Notes: generated by a model from the letters alone, not told the origin. 64,000 nucleotides of DNA from UBA7434 sp042090785 (GCA_042090785.1 JBELIP010000001.1:384773-448772), one strand, 5' to 3'; numbered from the stretch's first letter, positions 1 to 9,462 are shown. Translations and numbers: made by a program.

Positions 1-224
1 GGATGTTTATCAACAATTTTCGCAAGCATTTCTAAGCCATCGATGCCGGGCATACGAATATCACTAATAATGACATCAGGTACTGCAGTTTCTAAACGGT
101 TTAATAATGATTCAGCATCGGCGAAAACATCAACGTTCATACTCGAGCGTGAGAGCGCTCGCTCTAATACCCAGCGAATGGACTTGTCGTCATCTACAAT
201 CCAAACATTGTTTGCCTTTGGCAT
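1..224 (-). CDS. ntrC: nitrogen regulation response regulator NtrC, N-terminal part (cut by window edge)
   Basis: The reverse strand reads an ATG at 224 followed by a receiver domain: VWIVDDDKSIRWVLERAL, then the phospho-acceptor Asp in VIISDIRMPGIDG. This is the start of the NtrC (NR-I, GlnG) family, a sigma-54 activator phosphorylated by NtrB. Only about 74 residues lie in the window; the AAA+ and DNA-binding domains would be beyond base 1. A clear Shine-Dalgarno (AGGAG, reverse strand, near 232-238) precedes the ATG. It lies directly downstream of ntrB with a 14-bp gap, so the two form the usual ntrBC operon. Confidence 0.93.
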   Translation of the reverse strand, partial: MPKANNVWIVDDDKSIRWVLERALSRSSMNVDVFADAESLLNRLETAVPDVIISDIRMPGIDGLEMLAKIVDKH

Positions 225-238
225 AATAAAATCTCCTG

Positions 239-1324
239 TTAGCCGCTGAATTGAAGCGGTAAAAAAATTGAAAAGCAGGTATCGCCGGCTTCGCTAGTAA
301 ATGCGATTAAGCCATGATGTTGATTGACGATAGATTGCGCAATGGATAGACCCAAACCAGAATTACTTGCGTGACCACTGACCATGGGAATAAAAACTTT
401 ATCTTGAATATCGTTAGGAATGCCCGGCCCATTGTCTTTAATATCAATGCGGCAAACTAATTTATGATTATGCCCACCAATAGTAAATTGACGAATAACA
501 CGGCTAGAAATTGTAATTTGTGGTTTGCTGCCGTCATCCGCTTTAGACTGCAGGGCTTGTACTGCATTGCAGGTAATATTTAATGCCGCTTGAATTAAGC
601 GTTCAGGGTCGCCGCTAAAATCAGGAATACTGGGGTCGTAGTCGCGAATAATACTAATACGCTCACCGGCATCAGCTTCGGTTAACTGGCGCACACGCTC
701 TAACACTTCATGAATATTAATAGTAGAAAGGCTTTGAGGTTTGGCTGGCCCTAACATTCTATCGACTAAGTTTCTTAGCCTGTCTGATTCACCAATAATA
801 ATTTGTGTATACTCTTTTAAGCCGTCATCAATCAATTCGCGCTCTAACAGCTGCGCAGCACCGCGCAAACCACCTAGCGGATTTTTAATTTCGTGAGCCA
901 TACCTTTCAATAGGGCATGGGTTGATTCCTGTGCTGAAAAAAGTGTCTCCTCGCGGCTAATTCTTAGCAGCCTATCAATAGGTTGAATTTCAATAATGAG
1001 TGCACTGCCAGGGATATCTTCAATCGGAGTAATGGTGTAGTCGACGGTGGTTTTAGCAATCTTGCTGCCATTAGTGGTGGCAAGTATGGCTTCGCGTCTT
1101 GTATGTGGCCGCCCCGAAGCAAGCGTTTCGCGCAAGTTAGAAATGGTTGTATCGGCAGCAATTAACAACTTCTCAATGGGCTCACCAATATGGCGATTAC
1201 CACTAAGCCCTAGCAGACTTTCTGCTGCAGAGTTAATGTGACTTAGATTCAGCTTGTTATCGAGTAGCAAAACCGCTGTGCTAAGGTTCTCAAGAAGCCG
1301 AGTATGTATTTGTTCTGAAATCAT
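239..1324 (-). CDS. ntrB: nitrogen regulation sensor histidine kinase NtrB (NR-II)
   Basis: A 361-residue cytosolic histidine kinase/phosphatase that phosphorylates NtrC when nitrogen is low and is switched by P-II proteins. An N-terminal PAS domain (about residues 8-110) precedes the H-box HEIKNPLGG with the phosphorylated His at 144. The N-box NITCNAVQAL, G1 box DNGPGIP and G2 box SGLGLSIA follow. There is no transmembrane segment, as expected for NtrB. Length matches the family (about 350). It is immediately upstream of ntrC. No good Shine-Dalgarno is seen before the ATG. A perfect NtrC-type palindrome lies about 175 bp upstream, which suggests autoregulation (inference). Confidence 0.95.
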   Translation of the reverse strand: MISEQIHTRLLENLSTAVLLLDNKLNLSHINSAAESLLGLSGNRHIGEPIEKLLIAADTTISNLRETLASGRPHTRREAILATTNGSKIAKTTVDYTITPIEDIPGSALIIEIQPIDRLLRISREETLFSAQESTHALLKGMAHEIKNPLGGLRGAAQLLERELIDDGLKEYTQIIIGESDRLRNLVDRMLGPAKPQSLSTINIHEVLERVRQLTEADAGERISIIRDYDPSIPDFSGDPERLIQAALNITCNAVQALQSKADDGSKPQITISSRVIRQFTIGGHNHKLVCRIDIKDNGPGIPNDIQDKVFIPMVSGHASNSGLGLSIAQSIVNQHHGLIAFTSEAGDTCFSIFLPLQFSG

Positions 1325-1498
1325 AATTTAACCATTGCAAGAATCGTGCGCAAAATGCCAGTTTTGAGGGCGCTACGTTAAATTAAAAAAAATATCGTTA
1401 TAAAACAGCATGTTATAATTAATTAACGTGCGCTAAAAAGAAGCTGTTGCGTATTTAAATTTATCTTGCAGGCAAACTTCTAAGGCTAGTATACCTCT

Positions 1499-1515
1499 TG
1501 CACCATCATGGTGCA
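1499..1515. promoter_or_regulatory. perfect NtrC-type binding palindrome upstream of ntrB
   Basis: The 17-mer TGCACCATCATGGTGCA is an exact dyad and matches the NtrC consensus TGCACC-N5-GGTGCA in every specified base. It sits in the 288-bp divergent region between ntrB and the protease gene at 1613. I found no convincing sigma-54 promoter beside it in either direction, so it may act as a repressor or enhancer site for ntrBC, as NtrC does at the E. coli glnL promoter. The binding role is inferred from sequence. Confidence 0.75.
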
Positions 1516-1612
1516 TTAATTGATTGTCACAATTTAAACGCATAGCAGATTATTCAATGCCAGCGTAAGATAGCCGCCTACACAATCTACTTATATTCCA
1601 ATACAGTTAAAT

Positions 1613-2824
1613 TTGAGTTTTATGCGACCTACTTTACTGCTAACCCTGTTGTTACTTGCCTCGCTTGGGCTTAATGCTTATTTTCTATTAACTTATTCAG
1701 TTAAGCCGTTACAGTCTGGGAATTTAGAAACTCAGGCAGCTAGCGGGGCAAAAGCTATAGTGGAGCTAAAAGGTGAAAGCAGACGTCGGAGTTTAGAAAA
1801 TTTATTTCGCTTGGGGGATAGAAATAAAGATAAAGCACTGCTTATTGCCGATTTAAACGAGGCATTTCTAGCCGGTGACTTTAGTAATGCTATAGATGGC
1901 TGGCAATGGCTAAGTAGCCATGATGACAATTTAGCGATGCGAATAAAAACACAGTGGCTTAGTAGCGTAGAGCAGTGGTTGCTAAAAGAAAAATATGAGC
2001 CGGTAAGATTATTCACTGATACTTGGTTAAGAGAGTATCCCTATGATAAATCACTGCGTTACATACAGGCGCAATGGCAGTTAGCTGCAGGGCAAATAGA
2101 TAATGCACTAGAAACGCTTTATGCATTATTGAATGAAATGCCCAGCGCTGAGCAAGGCCGTTATGCTCGCGAGATCTCTGAAATTGTAGATGCCGAGATA
2201 GCACGCTTAAGCGAGCAGCAGGCTTGGCAGCCATTAATACGCTTTGTTGAACGCTTACTTTGGCACGAGCCACAACACCCACCCTACATTTTAATGCTGG
2301 CAAAAGCGCATATAGAATTGCAACAGTTCTCACAAGCTAAGGCATTACTCTATAGTTTACAGTTCAACGAATATTACGCCGCACAAGTAAAATCATTATT
2401 AGCCATTATTGCCCTAAGTGATTTGCGCGAAGTATCGGTTGCGCTAGAAAAGCAGCGAGAACATTATTTGGTTAATGGTTTGGTGAATAATAATAAAACG
2501 ATTCGTTTAATGGTTGATACGGGGGCATCAATTTCGGTGATGTCTACGCAATATTTTAATAGCATTAAAAATCGGCTAGCACCTACATTTATTCGTAATG
2601 CAAAAATAAATACGGCAGGGGGTTATGTAGATTCACCCATATACCAGTTTTCTTCTTTTGCTATAGCGGACTATCGCATACCCGATATGCAATTTGTTGT
2701 TATGGATTTGGAAAACAGTGGTAGTAAAACGAATGGCGATGGATTATTGGGAATGAACTTTTTAAAAGCATTTAATTTTCAAATTGACCAACGTAATAGT
2801 CGGCTGTTGTTGAAACCAAGATAA
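1613..2824 (+). CDS. membrane-anchored TPR protein with a C-terminal retropepsin-like aspartic protease domain
   Basis: A 403-residue protein. Residues about 5-28 form one hydrophobic signal anchor, so the rest is probably periplasmic. Residues 60-270 are helical and TPR-like (repeated A/L/W-rich pairs such as WQLAAGQIDNALETLYALL). The last 120 residues carry a clan AA motif, VDTGASISVMS with catalytic Asp302, and a GLLGMNFL motif typical of the single-domain, retropepsin-like bacterial proteases. Such enzymes act as dimers. The substrate is unknown. It is divergent from ntrB and convergent with the DUF4124 gene, with a 15-bp gap. Fold assignment is good; cellular role is not known. Confidence 0.8.
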   Translation: MSFMRPTLLLTLLLLASLGLNAYFLLTYSVKPLQSGNLETQAASGAKAIVELKGESRRRSLENLFRLGDRNKDKALLIADLNEAFLAGDFSNAIDGWQWLSSHDDNLAMRIKTQWLSSVEQWLLKEKYEPVRLFTDTWLREYPYDKSLRYIQAQWQLAAGQIDNALETLYALLNEMPSAEQGRYAREISEIVDAEIARLSEQQAWQPLIRFVERLLWHEPQHPPYILMLAKAHIELQQFSQAKALLYSLQFNEYYAAQVKSLLAIIALSDLREVSVALEKQREHYLVNGLVNNNKTIRLMVDTGASISVMSTQYFNSIKNRLAPTFIRNAKINTAGGYVDSPIYQFSSFAIADYRIPDMQFVVMDLENSGSKTNGDGLLGMNFLKAFNFQIDQRNSRLLLKPR

Positions 2825-2839
2825 AAAGACGTGCGCAGT

Positions 2840-3433
2840 TTATTTGGGTTTAGAGCGCTGTACTTTAAGTAACTGACGTTTTGCATCGGCTAAGTTTTTT
2901 TCTAAAAAAGATAATCGCATTAGGTAATCGGAAGAAGGTCTTGCACCACCGCCGGCATTACCAACAAAATCACCTTCGGTAGGTTCGCGGCCAATGTCTA
3001 ACATCAATTTAGCCTCTTTTACATTGGCTTTCGCCGCTTTTAATTCACGCTTCCAGTCTTGTCGGCGTTGCTGCTGCTCGGAGTGCTGCACATGTTGTTG
3101 ATGTTTGGCTGCTTGTGCACGTTTTTCCTGTGCTGCTTTCAACCATTCGGGATGATCTTCTGCCAAGCTTTTGGGCGACGGTGTAATATTTTGCTGTGGG
3201 TCTGTATCGGTAATAGTTTCAATTAAATGATTACTGTTGGCGGGGGGTTGATCGGTAAAGGTAACTTTTCCTTCTGCATCAACAACGCGATAAATTTCGG
3301 CGTTAACCGATGTTGAAATAATAAAGGTGATGATAAAAGTGAAAAGCATGCCGGTTAAAGGTGTGCCCATTAAAAGTAAACCTGTAAAAGGGCGGACGAA
3401 TTTTTTTTGCGTGGGTACGATTTTAATAATCAT
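2840..3433 (-). CDS. DUF4124 domain-containing protein
   Basis: A 197-residue protein with an N-terminal hydrophobic segment (about residues 15-45) ending in VNA, consistent with a signal peptide or anchor. The DUF4124 signature follows (EIYRVVDAEGKVTFTDQPP). The middle is a charged, Gln/Lys/Ala-rich coiled-coil-like stretch (about 95-150). DUF4124 proteins are envelope proteins of unknown function often found next to ntrBC/glnA in gammaproteobacteria, as here. The N-terminus could be shorter, because two further Met residues (22 and 29) precede the hydrophobic core. No function can be assigned. Confidence 0.8.
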   Translation of the reverse strand: MIIKIVPTQKKFVRPFTGLLLMGTPLTGMLFTFIITFIISTSVNAEIYRVVDAEGKVTFTDQPPANSNHLIETITDTDPQQNITPSPKSLAEDHPEWLKAAQEKRAQAAKHQQHVQHSEQQQRRQDWKRELKAAKANVKEAKLMLDIGREPTEGDFVGNAGGGARPSSDYLMRLSFLEKNLADAKRQLLKVQRSKPK

Positions 3434-3633
3434 AAGTGGCTACGAATTCGAGGCTATGAATACAAACAAGCGGCTATGAATGAGTGACAACAAAAGGTGT
3501 TTACGAAAAGGCGGCGGCGTTCAATGCTGCCCATTGGTCAGCGCTTTTTATAAGCGCTTTAAAAATACATTAAATAATGTGTGCTCTTATAAAGACAGTT
3601 TTTAATAGCGGAGTTCCGCTCTTCTGCAATGCA

Positions 3634-5520
3634 TTAGCTTACTTCAGCTAAATCCCCTTTGGTTTCTAACCATTTTTTGCGATCGGCGGCGCGCTTTTTA
3701 GCTAGTAACATATCTAATAATTTTTCCGTACCGTCAGTCGCGTCAGCGGTTAGCTGCACTAGGCGACGAGTATCTGGATCCATGGTTGTTTCGCGCAATT
3801 GCAGCGGATTCATTTCGCCCAATCCTTTAAAGCGTTGTACGTTAACTTTACCGCGTTTTTTCTCTGCCTTAATACGATCTAGCACGCCGATTTTTTCAGC
3901 CTCGTCTAAGGCATAATAAACATTGTCGCCAATATCAATTCGGTAAAGCGGTGGCATAGCAACATAAACATGTCCTGCAGCCACTAAGGGTTTAAAGTGT
4001 CTAACAAATAAAGCGCAAATTAATGTCGCAATATGTAAGCCGTCTGAATCGGCATCGGCTAAGATGCAAATTTTGTGATAACGCAAGCCGGTTAAATCGC
4101 TGGTTGCAGGGTCAATGCCCATGGCTACGGCAATGTTATGAATTTCATCCGAGGCTAAAATTTCTTGCGATTCAACTTCCCAAGAATTTAAAATTTTACC
4201 GCGTAAAGGAAGGATGGCTTGAAAGGCACGGTTGCGCGCTTGCTTAGCTGAGCCGCCAGCCGAATCACCCTCAACTAAAAATAATTCACCCAGTTCTGGG
4301 TCATCGCTAGAACAGTCGGCTAACTTACCTGGTAATGCCGGCCCTTGAACAATGCGTTTACGCGCTACTTTTTTTGCTTTGCGCGAACGTGCTTGTGCAC
4401 TGTTAATAGCTAACTCAGCAATTTGGTCGCCTTCTTCGGTATGCTGGTTTAACCAAAGGCCCAATGCATCTTTTGCTACACCCGATATAAAAGCCGCGCA
4501 CTCACGCGATGATAAGCGTTCTTTGGTTTGGCCCGAAAATTGTGGGTCAGCAAGTTTTGCCGATAACACATAACTACAGCGGTCCCAAATATCATCGGCG
4601 GTAAGTTTTAAACCCTTGGGTAATAAATTGCGAAACTCGCAGTACTCACGTATTGCTTCTAGCATACCGGTTCGCAAACCGTTTACATGTGTGCCACCTT
4701 GCGCTGTAGGTATTAAGTTAACATAGCTTTCGGCAACAATTTCTCCACCATCAGGCATCCACTGCACCGCCCAATCGGCAGCCTCTGTTTCGGCAGAAAA
4801 GCTCCCCATAAAGGGTTCTTTAGGCAAGACTTCCCAGCCGCGTGTTGCTGAAACAATATAATCTCTTAAACCATCTTCATAAAACCATTCGTCTTTGTCG
4901 CCGCTTTGCTCATCAAGAAAAGTAATGCGCAGACCAGGACATAATACAGCCTTAGCGCGTAAAACATGCTGCAGGCGACGCACTGAAAATTTAATGGCAT
5001 CAAAATATTGTTCGTCGGGCCAGAAGCGAACCGTCGTACCTGTATTACGCTGGCCAACAGTGCCCGTTTGCTTTAATTTACTTTTACGCTTGCCGTCAGC
5101 AAAAGAAATATTAAATTCTTTACCGTCGCGTTTTATATCGACTTCAAGTAGCGTTGATAGCGCGTTAACTACTGAGACACCTACACCATGTAGGCCGCCA
5201 GAAAATTGATAATTTTTGTTAGAGAATTTACCACCGGCATGCAGTTTAGTAAGAATTAATTCAACGCCTGATATTTTATGTTGCGGATGAATATCGACGG
5301 GCATGCCGCGACCGTTATCGGACGTCGATAAAGAGCCATCTTTATGAGCAATAACTTCAATGCGATCAGCAAAGCCGGCTAGGGCTTCATCGACAGAGTT
5401 GTCGATAATCTCTTGCGCCAAGTGGTTGGGTCGTTGAGTATCAGTATACATCCCCGGACGTTTGCGAACGGGCTCTAAACCGGTTAAGACTTCAATGGAA
5501 TCGGCGTTATAATCTGTCAT
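3634..5520 (-). CDS. parE: DNA topoisomerase IV subunit B
   Basis: A 628-residue ATPase subunit of topoisomerase IV, which decatenates daughter chromosomes together with ParC. The GHKL ATPase domain comes first (ASN box EIIDNSVDEALAG, then DNGRGMPVDIHP and GGLHGVGVSVVNA). A transducer domain follows, then the TOPRIM domain with LVEGDSAGGSAKQARNR and PLRGKILN and the acidic DADSDG motif. Length matches E. coli ParE (630), and the short C-terminus separates it from GyrB. It is the last gene of the leftward DUF1249-cpdA-yqiA-parE cluster, an arrangement conserved in gammaproteobacteria. Confidence 0.97.
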   Translation of the reverse strand: MTDYNADSIEVLTGLEPVRKRPGMYTDTQRPNHLAQEIIDNSVDEALAGFADRIEVIAHKDGSLSTSDNGRGMPVDIHPQHKISGVELILTKLHAGGKFSNKNYQFSGGLHGVGVSVVNALSTLLEVDIKRDGKEFNISFADGKRKSKLKQTGTVGQRNTGTTVRFWPDEQYFDAIKFSVRRLQHVLRAKAVLCPGLRITFLDEQSGDKDEWFYEDGLRDYIVSATRGWEVLPKEPFMGSFSAETEAADWAVQWMPDGGEIVAESYVNLIPTAQGGTHVNGLRTGMLEAIREYCEFRNLLPKGLKLTADDIWDRCSYVLSAKLADPQFSGQTKERLSSRECAAFISGVAKDALGLWLNQHTEEGDQIAELAINSAQARSRKAKKVARKRIVQGPALPGKLADCSSDDPELGELFLVEGDSAGGSAKQARNRAFQAILPLRGKILNSWEVESQEILASDEIHNIAVAMGIDPATSDLTGLRYHKICILADADSDGLHIATLICALFVRHFKPLVAAGHVYVAMPPLYRIDIGDNVYYALDEAEKIGVLDRIKAEKKRGKVNVQRFKGLGEMNPLQLRETTMDPDTRRLVQLTADATDGTEKLLDMLLAKKRAADRKKWLETKGDLAEVS

Positions 5521-5606
5521 AAATAATTAACTGTTTCACTCAAAGTAATATAAAAATAGTCGGTTGAAAATTGGTTAGCTCTAGCCTACTTTCATCAGGT
5601 AGCAGA

Positions 5607-6176
5607 CTAAGGCAACGCTAAAAAATTAGCTATTGCTGGCAGCCATTGATCATAACCGATAAAGCTATGATTGCCGCCGTACTCAATAATAGATTGGCTA
5701 CCCCGGTAGAAGTGAGTTGCTTCTCTATAATCCAATGTTTCATCTGCCGTTTGAACCATCACCAAGCGTTTTTTTGCTTCGGCTGTTGGCGCCACGGCTA
5801 TGGCCCGTAACTCTACCATATGTTGTGTGGTTAACGTGTATGTTTCCCCGGTATAGTCATTGCTTTGTGGCCCAAGGTAAGCTTTTAATAATTGGTCGGG
5901 GTAGACGGCTGGATTCACTAGCACTGCTTTGCAGCCATATTGCTCAACAAAAAAATTTGCATAGTAACCGCCTAAAGAGCTACCGATAATAACGGGTTCT
6001 TCAAGTTCATCGATTAATGCTGTTATTTGCGCTATCGCTTTTGCCGGCGCAAAAGAAAGCTGCGGCACTAAACACTGAACTTCTGGGTGATATTTACCCA
6101 TAAATTGCAGTGTTAGCTGCGCTTTATGCGACAGAGGGGAGCTGTTATAGCCATGCAGATAGATCAGCGTTTTCAA
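5607..6176 (-). CDS. yqiA: YqiA-family esterase
   Basis: A 189-residue alpha/beta hydrolase of the YqiA/UPF0227 family. It shows LHGYNSSP near the oxyanion region, the nucleophile elbow GSSLGGYYA and a C-terminal GGNHSF with the likely catalytic His. E. coli YqiA hydrolyses short-chain acyl esters in vitro; its physiological substrate is unknown. It sits between cpdA and parE in the conserved cluster, with gaps of about 60 and 85 bp. The length is typical for the family. Confidence 0.9.
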   Translation of the reverse strand: MKTLIYLHGYNSSPLSHKAQLTLQFMGKYHPEVQCLVPQLSFAPAKAIAQITALIDELEEPVIIGSSLGGYYANFFVEQYGCKAVLVNPAVYPDQLLKAYLGPQSNDYTGETYTLTTQHMVELRAIAVAPTAEAKKRLVMVQTADETLDYREATHFYRGSQSIIEYGGNHSFIGYDQWLPAIANFLALP

Positions 6177-6237
6177 TAGATATCCCTAAAACAGACCTTT
6201 CAAAACAGGCAAAGAAAAACCGCAATGCAGTTAACCA

Positions 6238-7086
6238 TTAATAGCCTTGAGAGTTGTAGTCGACATCAAGATTGACATTTTGCAGCCTAGCAATGTCAGA
6301 TTCTAAGCGCCCATCGGCATGTAAATCTAACCAACGATAGCCGGGCGCGCATTCATCTAACTTAAAGCCTGGGCTATTAGGTGCAAATTGAATACAGGTT
6401 GAGGGTGCCGAGAGTAATTTAACATCGGGCAACCTTGCATCTTGTGTGCTAAAAGCTTGATGGACATGACCCCAAATTACGCCACGTAATCGAGGCTCTT
6501 TAGCAAGAATGGCGATGAGGGCATCGCTATCTGCAACTTGTTGTTCGTCTAACCATTCACAGCCAATGGAGACTGGCTGATGATGCAAACACACTAACAC
6601 ATGCTCGGCATTGGGCGCGGCTTTAAGCAATGGCTCTATGCGTGCTAATTCTTGCTCACCTAATTCGCCGCCAACTTGGCCGGGTACGGCAGAATCTAAC
6701 ATAAGAATTAACCAACTACCGAGGGTAACGGCTCTTGGCATACAGGCTTCGCCTACGGTATTCACCATTAACTCACGCGAATCATGGTTGCCGGCTAACC
6801 AGGCATTAGGAATGTCGAGTGCCTGTAGTTTATCGAATAGGCGTATGTAGGCTTCTTGAGAGCCATGATTGGAAAGGTCGCCAGTGGCCAATAACAGTTC
6901 GGCTGAGGTTTGTTCGGCTTTTAATTGACTAAGGACGTAATCGAGACTGGCATCAGTATCCATGCCCACCAGTTGTTCGCCCGCTTCTTTACCCAAATGA
7001 CAATCAGTAATTTGCAGCACCCGTATTGGTTTGCTGGCATCTCTAACGATAACGTTAAGGGTTGAATGATTGTTGTTTTCCGTCAT
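6238..7086 (-). CDS. cpdA: 3',5'-cyclic-AMP phosphodiesterase CpdA
   Basis: A 282-residue class III cAMP phosphodiesterase, a metallophosphoesterase that degrades cAMP and tunes CRP signalling. The metal-binding blocks appear in order: DCHLG, ATGDLSNHG, GNHD, LHHQPV and GHVHQAF. All expected Asp, His and Asn ligands are present. Length agrees with E. coli CpdA (275). It lies 17 bp downstream of the DUF1249 gene and upstream of yqiA, so it is probably cotranscribed with both. Confidence 0.93.
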   Translation of the reverse strand: MTENNNHSTLNVIVRDASKPIRVLQITDCHLGKEAGEQLVGMDTDASLDYVLSQLKAEQTSAELLLATGDLSNHGSQEAYIRLFDKLQALDIPNAWLAGNHDSRELMVNTVGEACMPRAVTLGSWLILMLDSAVPGQVGGELGEQELARIEPLLKAAPNAEHVLVCLHHQPVSIGCEWLDEQQVADSDALIAILAKEPRLRGVIWGHVHQAFSTQDARLPDVKLLSAPSTCIQFAPNSPGFKLDECAPGYRWLDLHADGRLESDIARLQNVNLDVDYNSQGY

Positions 7087-7103
7087 AACCTTGGTGCTCT
7101 AGC

Positions 7104-7691
7104 TCAGGTTCTTAGTGTTCGATCGCCCACCAATAAGGTGTTAGCGATTGGCGATATAGATTGTTGTTTTGAGGGCAGCTCGGCTGGTAGTTCTGAGCTT
7201 ATCGATTGGGCTAGCGTAGAAGAGATGCAATGACTACTCATGCCGTGTTTTAAGCAAAGGCCTAGCCACTCGCTTAAAAAACGATTTTGCTGCGCTTTTT
7301 CATCGGGCTGAAACATAAGCTTATTGGGATATTCGTAACTCGCTAAGCGGTTAGGTTTATGATTACAAGCAATAACCTCTGCCATATTGACATCATGATA
7401 AAGCCTAACTGACATGTTAACGCAACCGGCCTGACCTTCAATATCCCCAAAGCTATCAATGAATACTTGTAGGTTAACCATAGTGGTAAATCGGCAGCGT
7501 TCAGAAATTGAAAGCGTTAATTTAGCGGGTTTATTAGTTGCTAAATCAATATTAAGGGTGAGCGTGTCTGTTGCTGAATCAGCATTTGAATCCTTACATA
7601 CGATAGACGGCATTATGCGACAAAGGCGCACATAATTTGCCTCGCAATCAGCCATCATCATTTTTATGTCAAAACGGTATTTTTTTTTCAA
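7104..7691 (-). CDS. yqiB: DUF1249 family protein (YqiB-like)
   Basis: A 195-residue protein with the DUF1249 start MMMADCEANYVRLCRIMP, then a compact domain with VYLY-like strands (MSVRLYHDVNMAEVIAC and EYPNKLMFQPDEK). Family members are uncharacterised and usually sit beside cpdA, as here. The final 50 residues are Ser-rich and extend beyond the usual domain (about 140 residues). In E. coli nudF lies immediately upstream of yqiB; here it is absent and the neighbour is divergent tolC. Confidence 0.83.
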   Translation of the reverse strand: MKKKYRFDIKMMMADCEANYVRLCRIMPSIVCKDSNADSATDTLTLNIDLATNKPAKLTLSISERCRFTTMVNLQVFIDSFGDIEGQAGCVNMSVRLYHDVNMAEVIACNHKPNRLASYEYPNKLMFQPDEKAQQNRFLSEWLGLCLKHGMSSHCISSTLAQSISSELPAELPSKQQSISPIANTLLVGDRTLRT

Positions 7692-8022
7692 TTCAGCTCT
7701 TTAATGCTTTGTTAATTACACTAAGGTGTTTTTTCGCCCATTTATTACAACTGCTACGGCAACCTAGCTCAACCACCATGTTTTACGCATTGAAGAGTAA
7801 AGATAGTTGCACATTGAGTACATAGCGAAGGAGGCGTAAATTGTAACAATATTATGGCTAACAAAGAGCTATGCTTGTGCAAAATACCTGACTCTTGCCA
7901 TACAATTTGGGTATTAACATGGCTTAAGCTAATGCTTAGCTTGTTACATGAAACTTCGTTACATACGATAGGTCTGTTAGACTGCTAAATGCTTTATCTG
8001 CAAACACAAACAGGATGCTTTA
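7692..8022. other. divergent intergenic region between DUF1249 gene and tolC
   Basis: This 331-bp stretch is the divergent promoter region for the leftward cpdA cluster and rightward tolC. It is AT-rich and holds no reading frame resembling nudF, which occupies this place in E. coli. I see no unmistakable promoter or hairpin. A TTGCCA hexamer near 7895 is a possible -35 element but lacks a good partner. Confidence 0.5.
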
Positions 8023-9462
8023 ATGTTGCTTCGTTTATTATCAAAAATATCACTTAATGCAATTTTTTTATCGGTTACTGCCATAGGTTACAGTGGTCTG
8101 TCACAAGCGGACAGTTTGGTAGATGTTTATGAACTCGCGTTAATAAATGACCCTACATTGCAGGCTGCCGAAGCAAGCTTTAAAGCGGGCCAAGAAATTA
8201 AAGCGCAGGCAATTTCACAATTGTTACCACAGATTAATGGTAGTGCGAGCTATTCCGAGTCGGATCGTACAAGCAGTAATAAACAATATTTTTCAGAGAG
8301 TTTTTCTCCGCCAGCTACCAACTTAGATTCAGACACTGAAACAACGGCTTACTCAATTTCGTTGACACAAAACTTATTTAATTTGTCTGCTTTTTTTGCT
8401 TTTAAGCAAAGCACTGCATTATCGCGGCAAGCGGAATTGCAATTTAGTATTGATCAGCAGTCTTTAATATTACGCAGTGCCAACACTTACTTTAATGTGC
8501 TTCGTAGCAAGGATAATCTTACTTCTGCAAAAGCCGAAGAAAAAGCCATTAAGCAACAGCTTGAACAAACGCAGCAGCGTTACGATGTTGGGTTAATTGC
8601 GATTACCGATGTTCATGAGGCGCGCGCTGCTTTTGATCTTGCCGTAGCTAATCGTCTAACTGAAGAGGTGAGTCTTGGTATCGCCTATGAAAGCTTGGCA
8701 GCGCTTACTGGTCAGCAGCCCCAGCAGCACAGCAACTTGTATAATTTATCAGACGATTTTAAAACGAATAAACCACAGCCAGAAACAGCTCAGGCGTGGG
8801 TGAATTTTGCCGCCGAAAATAACTTAAATATTAAATTAGCTGAACAAATCGCTGAGGCATCGAATCAAAATGCTAATGTGAAAAAATCAATGCATGCGCC
8901 AACAGTGCAAGCGGTTTTACGTTATGACGATAGTTCAAGCGATACCATATTGTCAGATAATAATTCTAGTGCTGAAATTCCAGATACATTTTCTAATTTA
9001 AACGGTTCTTCTATTGAGGTTCGATTAAACGTACCTATTTGGGAAGGGGGTTTGAAGCATTCGCAGCGCCGTCAAGCAGGTTATGAGCAGGTGCGTGATC
9101 AGGCTAATCTTGTTGCTGCTAAAAGAACTGCCTTTAGAGAAGCGCGCTCAAGTTACTTAATTACCGTTGCCGATACTGCAAGAGTAAATGCGCGCAAGCT
9201 TGCTATTACTTCGGCGCTAAGTGCTTTAGATGCTACACAGGCAGGTTATGATGCGGGTACGCGCAATATTGTTGACTTACTCAATGCGCAGCGTGATTTA
9301 TTTCGTGCGCAGCGCGACCATGCTAATACGCGTTATGATTATGTGATTAACTCGTTAAAATTAAAGCAGGCAGCAGGCACTTTAAACCCACAAGATATTT
9401 ATGATTTGAATCAATGGCTGGTTGCGCCTGGCGCTGTATTGAAAAGCGAAACAGTGAATTGA
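8023..9462 (+). CDS. tolC: TolC family outer membrane channel protein
   Basis: A 479-residue outer membrane efflux protein, the exit duct for tripartite drug-efflux pumps and type I secretion. A signal peptide of about 30 residues ends at SQADS. Two OEP repeats follow: the first starts with LVDVYELALINDPTLQAAEA, the second with WVNFAAENNLNIKLAEQIAE. Both show long Gln/Ala-rich helices and the conserved GTRNIVDLLNAQRDLFRAQRD near the end. Length is close to E. coli TolC (493). The position next to the yqiB-cpdA-parE cluster is the classical tolC neighbourhood, which supports TolC over a pump-specific paralogue. Confidence 0.93.
   Translation: MLLRLLSKISLNAIFLSVTAIGYSGLSQADSLVDVYELALINDPTLQAAEASFKAGQEIKAQAISQLLPQINGSASYSESDRTSSNKQYFSESFSPPATNLDSDTETTAYSISLTQNLFNLSAFFAFKQSTALSRQAELQFSIDQQSLILRSANTYFNVLRSKDNLTSAKAEEKAIKQQLEQTQQRYDVGLIAITDVHEARAAFDLAVANRLTEEVSLGIAYESLAALTGQQPQQHSNLYNLSDDFKTNKPQPETAQAWVNFAAENNLNIKLAEQIAEASNQNANVKKSMHAPTVQAVLRYDDSSSDTILSDNNSSAEIPDTFSNLNGSSIEVRLNVPIWEGGLKHSQRRQAGYEQVRDQANLVAAKRTAFREARSSYLITVADTARVNARKLAITSALSALDATQAGYDAGTRNIVDLLNAQRDLFRAQRDHANTRYDYVINSLKLKQAAGTLNPQDIYDLNQWLVAPGAVLKSETVN

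Noticed and set aside
1333..1350. Sigma-54-like sequence on the minus strand (CGCACG-ATTC-TTGCAA) just before ntrB
   Set aside because: The essential G of the -24 element is C, and the start would fall at about 1325, leaving no leader before the ATG at 1324.
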